Notes under the pieces: generated by a model
The model's input: only the letters and a program-made list of their open reading frames with translations
What the model was told of the DNA's origin: nothing
The model's database searches: none
Made by a program: the position numbers and the translations under genes
Source of the DNA: Gemmatimonadota bacterium
GTDB taxonomy: Bacteria; Gemmatimonadota; Gemmatimonadetes; Gemmatimonadales; Gemmatimonadaceae
DNA: 45,560 nucleotides
Assembly: GCA_016871915.1 (NCBI GenBank)
Contig: VHBP01000015.1
Coordinates: forward strand, 1 to 45,560
Direction of reading: 5' to 3'
Part shown: positions 9,372 through 15,372 of the stretch, in pieces
Position numbering within the stretch: the stretch's first letter is position 1
Layout: every line of letters begins with the position of its first letter

Positions 9372-9500
9372 TCAGAAGTCGAGCGCGACCCGCATCACGA
9401 TCGCCCGCCCTGGCGCGTCGGCGAACTCCTTGTAGCGGCTCATGTAGTCGCGGTATCACGTGTTCGTGATGCTTCGCAGCGTCACGTCGACAGTGAGCAG
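9372..9500 (-). pseudogene. TonB-dependent receptor, C-terminal remnant with in-frame stop
   Basis: Read on the minus strand, about 43 codons give LLTVDVTLRSITNT, then a TGA stop (9456-9458), then YRDYMSRYKEFADAPGRAIV and MRVALDF before the final stop at 9372. The NxxYRDYMSRYKxFADAPGR block followed by a last beta-strand ending in aromatic F is the characteristic C-terminus of TonB-dependent outer-membrane receptors, where the TGA position is normally an arginine. No similarity is visible further upstream, so only the last strands remain. It lies 58 bp before the membrane-fusion gene on the same strand, which suggests the receptor once headed this operon. Not translated as an intact gene; a sequencing error could explain the stop but not the missing rest. 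Confidence 0.75.
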
Positions 9501-9840
9501 CCGCGCGGGAATATCCAATCATCCGCTCACGGCACGTGCAGCGAATTCCACCCTCAAGAACCACTTCTGTCTCATCCTCACACCAACGGTTGATTCGGAT
9601 TGGGTGAAGGTTGGTCAGTTGATTGAGGACTAGTCGTACCCTGTGGTCGGGGACTGACGGTCAGTCCTCATTCAAAACGAGACGGAAGTGGGAACCAGTT
9701 CGGTTCTCACTCCCGTCTCTCATCCCCACTCTTCACGACCTATCTGCAAAGTATGGGTTTACCATACCCAATCACATACAAACTTTCGTCCAAATCCACC
9801 GCTGTTTTGTAAAGCATTGATTCTACATCACTTAGACCAG
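9501..9840. other. Gene-free, lower-GC interval downstream of the tRNA array
   Basis: 340 bases with no convincing coding sequence and clearly lower GC than the rest of the window, most marked at 9720-9840. It holds a strong hairpin with a T-run on the minus strand (separate entry), a short inverted repeat with arms GGACTGA/TCAGTCC near 9650-9670 and another with arms GTATGG/CCATAC at 9751-9767. It sits between the 3' end of tRNA-Thr and the decayed receptor gene. The position beside a tRNA 3' end would suit an old integration site, but no integrase or repeat of the tRNA end is visible. Confidence 0.5.
9671..9719 (-). terminator. Rho-independent terminator of the efp-tRNA unit
   Basis: On the minus strand an 18-bp stem (arms 9702-9719 and 9679-9696, with one mismatch and one G-U pair) closes a five-base loop and is followed at once by GTTTTGAA, a T-rich tail. 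It is about 120 bases downstream of tRNA-Thr, the last gene of the array, on the same strand. The orientation of the T-run fits the tRNA transcript and not the opposite strand. Confidence 0.7.
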
Positions 9841-9912
9841 AGCCACAGGTGGGAATTGAACCCACGACCGCTCGATTACGAATCGAGTGCTCTACCCCTG
9901 AGCTACTGTGGC
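9841..9912 (-). tRNA. tRNA-Thr (CGT)
   Basis: 72 nt without encoded CCA. Acceptor stem GCCACAG/CTGTGGC, D-arm GCTC...GAGC, anticodon stem CTCGA/TCGAG with loop TTCGTAA (anticodon CGT), T-arm GTGGG TTCAATT CCCAC, discriminator T. Last tRNA of a seven-gene array transcribed on the minus strand. Confidence 0.95.
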
Positions 9913-9950
9913 GGTTGTGACCCTGCACCCTGCGACCGACGACCTGCGAA

Positions 9951-10032
9951 TGCCCTGGCGCGGACTCGAACCGCGACGCCTTGCGGCACCACCCCCTCAA
10001 GATGGCGTGTCTACCAATTTCACCACCAGGGC
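9951..10032 (-). tRNA. tRNA-Leu (GAG)
   Basis: 82 nt class II tRNA with a long variable arm (GTGCCGCAAGGCGT region). Acceptor stem GCCCTGG/CCAGGGC, D-loop typical of tRNA-Leu (AAATTGGTAGACA), anticodon stem CCATC/GGTGG with loop TTGAGGG (anticodon GAG), T-arm CGCGG TTCGAGT CCGCG, discriminator A. CCA is not encoded. Confidence 0.95.
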
Positions 10033-10115
10033 AAACCGCAGGGGTCAGGTGGGAGGTGTCAGGTGACAGGTGAAACCTGTGCCCTGATCCCTGAGATCTG
10101 ATCCCTGCCCTACGA

Positions 10116-10190
10116 CGGGAGCGACGGGGCTCGAACCCGCGACCTCTCGAGTGACAGTCGAGTGCTCTAACCAAACTGAGCTACGCCCCC
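10116..10190 (-). tRNA. tRNA-Asp (GTC)
   Basis: 75 nt. Acceptor stem GGGGGCG/CGCTCCC (one G-U pair), anticodon stem CTCGA/TCGAG with loop CTGTCAC (anticodon GTC), T-arm GCGGG TTCGAGC CCCGT, discriminator G as expected for tRNA-Asp. CCA is not encoded. Confidence 0.95.
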
Positions 10191-10219
10191 TTCCACCAAC
10201 CTCACGCACCGTGAGGCGA

Positions 10220-10291
10220 TAGCCCCAACGGGAATCGAACCCGTCTCTGCACCTTGAAAGGGTGCCGTCCTAACCGATAGACGATGGGGCC
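10220..10291 (-). tRNA. tRNA-Glu (TTC)
   Basis: 72 nt. Acceptor stem GGCCCCA/TGGGGCT with a first-position G-U pair, positions 8-9 TC, D-arm GTC...GAC, anticodon stem GCACC/GGTGC with loop CTTTCAA (anticodon TTC), T-arm ACGGG TTCGATT CCCGT, discriminator A. CCA is not encoded. Confidence 0.94.
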
Positions 10292-10323
10292 CGATCGTCC
10301 TGCTGGTCGTGCGAACCTACCCA

Positions 10324-10396
10324 TAGCGGTAACGGGATTCGAACCCGTGTTCCAGCCTTGAGAGGGCTGTGTCCTAGTCCCCTAGACGATACCGCC
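10324..10396 (-). tRNA. tRNA-Glu (CTC)
   Basis: 73 nt. Acceptor stem GGCGGTA/TACCGCT, again with a first-position G-U pair, anticodon stem CAGCC/GGCTG with loop CTCTCAA (anticodon CTC), T-arm ACGGG TTCGAAT CCCGT, discriminator A. It is similar in layout to the adjacent tRNA-Glu(TTC), so the two may stem from a local duplication. Confidence 0.94.
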
Positions 10397-10430
10397 TCTG
10401 ATCCCTGCCACCTGATCCCTGCCCTTCCAA

Positions 10431-10503
10431 CAGGCCCGGAGGGAATCGAACCCCCAACCGCCGGTTTTGGAGACCGGTGCTCTACCAATTGAGCTACGGA
10501 CCT
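10431..10503 (-). tRNA. tRNA-Trp (CCA anticodon)
   Basis: 73 nt. Acceptor stem AGGTCCG/CGGGCCT, anticodon stem CCGGT/ACCGG with loop CTCCAAA (anticodon CCA), T-arm GGGGG TTCGATT CCCTC, discriminator G. CCA is not encoded. Confidence 0.95.
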
Positions 10504-10509
10504 AGGCAG

Positions 10510-10584
10510 GGTGGATGACGGGATTCGAACCCGCGACCCTCGGAACCACAATCCGATGCTCTAACCGACTGAGCTACATCCACC
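10510..10584 (-). tRNA. tRNA-His (GTG)
   Basis: Acceptor stem GTGGATG/CATCCAC with the extra 5' G (position -1, base 10584) opposite discriminator C (base 10510), the identity pair of tRNA-His. Anticodon stem CGGA/TCCG with loop TTGTGGT (anticodon GTG), T-arm GCGGG TTCGAAT CCCGT. First tRNA of the array, 66 bp downstream of the efp stop. Confidence 0.95.
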
Positions 10585-10650
10585 ACACCGCTCTGGCCCC
10601 TGCCCTGCCAGAGCCTCGAAAGCTAGGCCCGACCGACCACCGAATCAACC

Positions 10651-11217
10651 TCAATCCTTCGCGCGGTCCATGTACTCGCCGGTGTTCGGGTTCACCCGCA
10701 CCCGCTCCCCCGACGCGATGAACTCCGGCACCTGCACTGTCACCCCGTTCTCCAACACCGCCGGCTTGGAGCTCGCGGTCTTGGTCGCGGTCTTCATGAC
10801 CGGCGCCGTCTCGACGATGGTCAGATTCAGGAACTGCGGAAGCTGGACCGACATCGGCTTCCCATTATAGAACTCGACCATCACCATCATGTTGTCCTGC
10901 ATCCACGGGGCGTTGTCGCCGAGCGTCTCCTCGTCCATCTCGAGCTGCTCGTAGTTGTCCGTGTTCATGAAGTGGTACGAATCGACGCTCTTGTAGAGGA
11001 ACTGGAGCTCCTGCGTCTCCATGTCCGCCTTGTGCACCTGATCGTCCGCGCGGAACCGGTGCTCGAAGTTGTTCCCCGAGCGGAGGTTCTTGAGCTTGGC
11101 CTGCACCATCGCGCGCAGGTTCCCCGGCGTGTGATGCCGGAACTCGATGATGCGGCAGGGATCGCCTTCGAAGACGATCACCATCCCGCGACGGATCTGG
11201 GTGGCTGGGAGCGCCAT
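10651..11217 (-). CDS. efp: Elongation factor P
   Basis: 188 residues, full length, with the three domains of EF-P: KOW-like N domain (1-65), central OB fold (about 67-127) and C-terminal OB fold (132-188) ending in GERVRVNPNTGEYMDRAKD. EF-P binds stalled ribosomes between P and E sites and speeds peptide bonds at polyproline stretches. The tip of domain I reads TPGNLRA (30-36): the residue normally modified (Lys34 in E. coli, Arg in EarP species) is Asn33 here. That implies either no modification or an unmodified mode of action. It is followed on the same strand by the tRNA array, a sensible translation-related cluster. Start ATG 11217. Confidence 0.95.
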   Translation of the reverse strand: MALPATQIRRGMVIVFEGDPCRIIEFRHHTPGNLRAMVQAKLKNLRSGNNFEHRFRADDQVHKADMETQELQFLYKSVDSYHFMNTDNYEQLEMDEETLGDNAPWMQDNMMVMVEFYNGKPMSVQLPQFLNLTIVETAPVMKTATKTASSKPAVLENGVTVQVPEFIASGERVRVNPNTGEYMDRAKD

Positions 11218-11268
11218 GGGACTGGGAGCGACAGGTGAAAAGGACGGCTAAACTTCGACAGCCTCGCA

Positions 11269-11297
11269 ATTTGGCCGCTGTCGCCCCTCAGGGTCAA
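11269..11297 (-). promoter_or_regulatory. Possible sigma70-type promoter before efp
   Basis: On the minus strand TTGACC (11297-11292) and CCAAAT (11274-11269) are separated by exactly 17 bases and lie 52 bases upstream of the efp start codon. The -35 is a 5/6 match and the -10 is weak. It overlaps the last codon of the SGNH esterase gene. Confidence 0.35.
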
Positions 11298-12037
11298 CTC
11301 TGCGGACCCTTGAGCCCCTCGATGGCCGGCCCTAAGGTCCGCCACATGTTCCGCGCCGCCTTTCGGGCCCCCTCCTCGGTGGGGTGGATCCCGTCGTCCT
11401 GGTTCATCGCGGGAACCCCAGCCACCCCCTCCAAGAAGAAGGGGATCACCCCCACCCCCTGATCCGTCCCGACCGAGGTGAAGACCCCGCGAAAGGCCTT
11501 GGTATAGGCCGCCCCGAGGTTCTTCGGCGCCTCCATCTGCGCCAGCAGCACGGTCGCCTTCGGGTTCGCCCGCCGAACCTTCCCGATGATCGCCACCAGA
11601 TTCGCCCTGGTGCTATCGGGATCCAACCCGCGGAGCCCGTCGTTCGCCCCGGTCTCGATCACCACCAGATCGGCGCGGTCGCGAAGCAACCAGTCGGCGC
11701 GGCGGAGCGCCCCCGCCGAGGTCTCCCCCGAGAGCCCCGCCCCGACGATCTGCACCCGGAGCCCCACCGAATCGGCCAACCTTTGCAGCACCGCGGGGTA
11801 CGCCGAATCAGGATCGAGCCCCAATCCGGCGGTGAGGCTCGTCCCGATGATAAGCACGCGCGGGACCGCGGCGACACCCGATGCCACGCCGCCCGTTGCT
11901 GGCGCCGACGCCACCATGGTTGATTCCACGGGAACCGACGCGCTCGATGCGGGCTTCTGCTCGGAGCCACCGCACGCGCTCATCATCACTCCCACCACGA
12001 CCACCGTGGTGATCCGCCCTCTCCAGACGCTCCGCAT
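11294..12037 (-). CDS. SGNH/GDSL esterase lipoprotein (TesA-like arylesterase)
   Basis: 247 residues. The N-terminus is a lipoprotein signal peptide ending in MMSAC (lipidated Cys about residue 22), then a Ser/Ala-rich linker. The hydrolase part has block I GTSLTAGLGL (nucleophile Ser), block III GANDGLRG and block V DGIHPT with the catalytic Asp-x-x-His. These are the marks of the TesA/arylesterase subgroup of SGNH hydrolases, which cleave acyl thioesters or lysophospholipids in the periplasm. It is divergent from a YbbA-YbbP-like pair, the same gene neighbourhood as tesA-ybbA-ybbP in E. coli. The start codon is only two bases from that of the neighbour. Confidence 0.9.
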   Translation of the reverse strand: MRSVWRGRITTVVVVGVMMSACGGSEQKPASSASVPVESTMVASAPATGGVASGVAAVPRVLIIGTSLTAGLGLDPDSAYPAVLQRLADSVGLRVQIVGAGLSGETSAGALRRADWLLRDRADLVVIETGANDGLRGLDPDSTRANLVAIIGKVRRANPKATVLLAQMEAPKNLGAAYTKAFRGVFTSVGTDQGVGVIPFFLEGVAGVPAMNQDDGIHPTEEGARKAARNMWRTLGPAIEGLKGPQS

Positions 12038-12039
12038 CG

Positions 12040-12768
12040 ATGCTCGCCACCCGTGATCTGACGAAAGAATACCAGAGCGGGACCTCCCGCCTGGCCGTGC
12101 TCCGCGACGTGACCTTCGAGATCCCCCAAGGGGCGTTCGTCGCGATCGTGGGCCCCTCCGGCAGCGGGAAGACGACGCTGCTCGGTCTCCTCGCCGGCTT
12201 GGACCTCCCGAGCCGCGGCGCGGTCGTGCTCGACGGCGTCGACCTCAACGCCCTCGACGAAGATGGCCGCGCCAAGCTCCGTGGGGAGAAAGTTGGGTTC
12301 ATCTTTCAGAGCTTTCAACTGATCCCGACGCTCACCGCGGCGGAGAACGTGCAGGTCCCGCTCGAACTGCGCGGCGAACCCGACGCCGCGACGCGCGCCC
12401 GCGACCTCCTCGCCCGCGTCGGGCTCGGCGACCGCACCCATCACTACCCCAACCAGCTCTCCGGGGGCGAACAGCAGCGGGTCGCCATCGCGCGCGCCTT
12501 CGCCAACCGCCCGCGGATCCTCTTCGCCGATGAACCGACGGGGAACCTCGACGGGACGACCGGCGAGAAGATCGTCGCCCTCCTCGACCAGCTGAATCGT
12601 GAATCAGGCGCGACGGTGGTGATCGTCACACACGACCTCACCCTCGCCGAGCATGCGCAGCGGGTGATCCGCCTCCGTGATGGGTTGGTGATCGAGGATC
12701 GCCCGGGGCGTGGGAGCGCGACCGCGATGGCCTCGAGCGAGCCGACGACCGCGGCACCCGTCGCGTGA
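12040..12768 (+). CDS. ybbA: ABC transporter ATP-binding protein, YbbA-like
   Basis: 242 residues. Walker A GPSGSGKTT, Q-loop IFQSFQLIPTL, signature LSGGEQQRV, Walker B ILFADEPTG and H-loop IVTHD are all present, with the LolD/MacB-type spacing. A 20-residue Ser/Ala-rich tail follows the domain. It overlaps the start of the large permease gene by four bases and is divergent from a TesA-like esterase, so it matches the YbbA subunit of the YbbAP-TesA system, which is thought to present hydrophobic or lipid-linked substrates to the esterase. ATG 12040 is the only sensible start, since the peptide begins with the usual first strand of the fold. Confidence 0.9.
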   Translation: MLATRDLTKEYQSGTSRLAVLRDVTFEIPQGAFVAIVGPSGSGKTTLLGLLAGLDLPSRGAVVLDGVDLNALDEDGRAKLRGEKVGFIFQSFQLIPTLTAAENVQVPLELRGEPDAATRARDLLARVGLGDRTHHYPNQLSGGEQQRVAIARAFANRPRILFADEPTGNLDGTTGEKIVALLDQLNRESGATVVIVTHDLTLAEHAQRVIRLRDGLVIEDRPGRGSATAMASSEPTTAAPVA

Positions 12769-15320
12769 GCGAGCGCCGTCCGGGGCTCGCGCCCCTGCTC
12801 CGCCTCGCCTGGCGCGAGAGCCGCACCGCACGCCGGCGGCTCCTGCTCTACATGAGCTCGATCTCGCTGGGCGTCGCCGCGCTCGTCGCGATCGACTCCT
12901 TCGCGGCGAATGTGCAGGAGTCGATCAGCGCGCAGTCGAAAGCCTTGCTGGGTGGCGATGTGAACCTGCGCGCGCGCAATGGCTTCACACCGGCCGCCGA
13001 TTCCCTGCTCGACTCGCTCGCGGCGGCGGGGATCCCCTCAGCGACAGTCGAGAGCTTCGGCTCGATGGCGATCGTGACGCGCACCGGTGCGACGCGCCTC
13101 GCGCAGGTCCGCGCCGTGAGCGAGGGCTATCCCTTCTATGGTGAGGTGCTCACTGAACCGGCAGGGAGCTGGCCGCGGCTCCAGCAGGATCGTCATGCCT
13201 TCGTCGATCCTTCGCTGATGCTCTCGCTCGGTGCGCAGCCCGGCGACACGCTCGCGATCGGCTTCGCGCGCTTCGTGATCCAAGGGACGATCGTGAACGT
13301 GCCGGGCGATCCGGGGATCGCCGGGACGGTGGCGCCACGCATCTTCATCCCCGGGCGGTATCTCGCGGAGACGCAGCTCACCGGGTTCGGGAGTCGCGTG
13401 GAGCACGAGGCGGTGCTCAAGTTCCCTGCCACGCTGAATCCCGAGAAGTGGGCCTTCGATCAGGGCCCCCGCCTCGACTCCCTCGGACTCCGCGTGCGCA
13501 CCTCGGCCGAGAACGAGGTCGATCTCACCGATGCGATCCAACAGCTTGCGCGGTTCTTAGGCGTGATCGGCCTCGTCGCGCTGCTCTTGGGTGGGATCGG
13601 CGTGGCGAGCGGGGTGAACGCCTTCGTGCAGCGGAAGATCGACACCGTGGCGGTGCTCCGGTGCCTCGGCGCCTCGAGCGCGCAGGTGCTGACGATCTAC
13701 CTGGTGCAGGCGGCGGTGATGGGGCTCGTCGGCGCGAGCATCGGCGCGGCGCTCGGCATCGCGATCCAGATCATCCTCCCGGAGATCCTCTCGGGATTGC
13801 TCCCCGTGGATGTGACGGTCTCGATCGTTCCGTCGGCGATCCTCCTCGGCATCGGCATCGGGGTCTGGGTGGCGCTGGTCTTCGCGCTCCGCCCTCTGCT
13901 CGTGCTCCGACGCGTCTCGCCATTGCAGGCGATCCGACGTGATGACGCCGCGCTCGCGGCCTCGCGGCGCACCGATGTGTGGGGTTGGCTCGTCGATGCG
14001 GGACTCCTCGGAAGCATCCTCGCGCTCGCCATCGGCCGCGCGGAGACGGCGATGCAGGGGGTGTGGTTCACCGTCGGGATCCTCGTCAGCTTGGGGGTGC
14101 TCGGGGCGAGCGCGGTGGTCACCAGCGGACTCGCGCGCCGACTCGTCTCGCGGCGGTGGCCGTATGTGGTCCGGCAGGGGATCGCGAACCTCTATCGTCC
14201 GGCGAGCCAGACGCGCTCGGTGGTGCTCGCCCTCGGCTTCGGCTCGTTCCTGATCACCACCAACATCGTGGTGCAGACGAACCTGCTCGCGGGGTTCGAC
14301 CTCACCGCGGCCGCGACGCGCGGGAACCTCGTCTTCTTCGATGTGCAGGAGGATCAGGAGCCCGGACTCACGCAGATGATCACTGCGAACGGGAGCGAGC
14401 AGGTGAGTGCGACGCCGATCGTGACCATGCGGTTAGCTGGCGTGAACGGTGTGAGCGCCGAGGAGTGGGCGACCTCCAAGGGACTCCCCGCGCGCTACTG
14501 GGCGTTGCGCCGTGAGTATCGCTCCACCTACCGGGATGCGGTGGTCGAGACCGAGAAGATCACCGCGGGTGAGTGGTTCGGTGCGGCGAGCCCCGGGGAC
14601 TCGATCTTCGAGTTCTCCTTCGAGCAGGATATCGCCAAGGATCTCAAGCTCTCGATCGGGGACACGGTGAGCTGGGACGTACAGGGGGTGCGCGTCCGAG
14701 CGCGGATCACCTCCCTGCGCGAGGTCGACTGGGGGCGTTTCCAACCGAACTTCTTCGCCGTCTTCCAGCCCGCGGCAATCGATGCGGCGCCGAAGCAGTT
14801 CGTGCTCGTGGCGGCGGTGCCGAGTGATACCGCGGTCGCGCTCCTGCAGCGGGATGCCGTGCGCGCCTATCCTAACGTCTCGAGCATCGACCTCTCGTTG
14901 ATCCGTCGTACGATTCAGCAGATCCTCGATCGCGTGACGCTCACCGTGCGCTTCCTCGCGCTCTTCAGCTTGGCGATGGGGATCCCCGTGCTCTTCAGCG
15001 CCGTGGCGGCGACGAGGCGTGATCGCCTGCGCGAGGGGGTGCTGCTCAAGACGCTCGGTGCGACCAGGCGACAGATCGGGTGGATCCTCCTTGCCGAGTA
15101 TGCGGTGCTCGGGTTGCTCGGGAGTCTGAGCGGGATGGTGCTCGCCATCGGTGGGTCGTGGGCCTTGGTGACCTTCGTCTTCAAGGGGACCTTTGCGCCG
15201 GCGGTGCTCCCCGCGCTCGCGATCGCGACGACGATCGTCCTGATGGCGGTGGGGATCGGGTTGCTGACGGGGCGTGATGTGTTCCGCGAGACGCCGATGG
15301 CAGCGTTACGGGAGAGCTGA
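12765..15320 (+). CDS. ybbP: ABC transporter permease, YbbP-like (large FtsX-type)
   Basis: 851 residues, the size expected for YbbP (about 800). It has an N-terminal helix (about 27-47), a first periplasmic domain, four helices in the middle (about 260-470 region, with FVQRKIDTVAVLRCLGASSAQV, a typical FtsX coupling helix), a second periplasmic domain, and three C-terminal helices around a second coupling segment (LLKTLGATRRQIGWILLAEY). The duplicated FtsX domain means one chain can supply the full membrane part. GTG start overlapping the ATPase stop. It should work with the YbbA-like ATPase and the TesA-like esterase. A large hairpin overlaps its stop codon. Confidence 0.9.
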   Translation: MSERRPGLAPLLRLAWRESRTARRRLLLYMSSISLGVAALVAIDSFAANVQESISAQSKALLGGDVNLRARNGFTPAADSLLDSLAAAGIPSATVESFGSMAIVTRTGATRLAQVRAVSEGYPFYGEVLTEPAGSWPRLQQDRHAFVDPSLMLSLGAQPGDTLAIGFARFVIQGTIVNVPGDPGIAGTVAPRIFIPGRYLAETQLTGFGSRVEHEAVLKFPATLNPEKWAFDQGPRLDSLGLRVRTSAENEVDLTDAIQQLARFLGVIGLVALLLGGIGVASGVNAFVQRKIDTVAVLRCLGASSAQVLTIYLVQAAVMGLVGASIGAALGIAIQIILPEILSGLLPVDVTVSIVPSAILLGIGIGVWVALVFALRPLLVLRRVSPLQAIRRDDAALAASRRTDVWGWLVDAGLLGSILALAIGRAETAMQGVWFTVGILVSLGVLGASAVVTSGLARRLVSRRWPYVVRQGIANLYRPASQTRSVVLALGFGSFLITTNIVVQTNLLAGFDLTAAATRGNLVFFDVQEDQEPGLTQMITANGSEQVSATPIVTMRLAGVNGVSAEEWATSKGLPARYWALRREYRSTYRDAVVETEKITAGEWFGAASPGDSIFEFSFEQDIAKDLKLSIGDTVSWDVQGVRVRARITSLREVDWGRFQPNFFAVFQPAAIDAAPKQFVLVAAVPSDTAVALLQRDAVRAYPNVSSIDLSLIRRTIQQILDRVTLTVRFLALFSLAMGIPVLFSAVAATRRDRLREGVLLKTLGATRRQIGWILLAEYAVLGLLGSLSGMVLAIGGSWALVTFVFKGTFAPAVLPALAIATTIVLMAVGIGLLTGRDVFRETPMAALRES

Positions 15321-15366
15321 AGGCTGGAGGCTGAAAGCTTAAAGCCTTTAGCTTCCAGCCTTCAGC
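15316..15366. terminator. Hairpin between convergent genes (bidirectional terminator-like)
   Basis: A perfect 13-bp outer stem (15316-15328 with 15354-15366), a six-base bulge, then an inner stem with arms AAGCT-AAAG/CTTTAGCTT. The left arm includes the stop codon of the YbbP-like gene. The right arm ends seven bases before the stop of the convergent metalloprotease gene. It has no long T-tract but its place and stability fit a shared terminator. Confidence 0.6.
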
Positions 15367-15372
15367 CTCTGT

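Larger units (their letters stand above)
10082..10421. repeat. Short repeated word CTGATCCCTG in two tRNA spacers
   Basis: The ten-base word CTGATCCCTG occurs four times, twice in the Leu-Asp spacer (10084-10093, 10098-10107) and twice in the Glu-Trp spacer (10398-10407, 10412-10421), each pair followed by a CCC tract. Looser versions (CCCTGCACCCTGCG; GGTGTCAGGTGACAGGTG) fill the Thr-Leu and Leu-Asp spacers. The copies are absent from the tRNA bodies. Confidence 0.6.
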
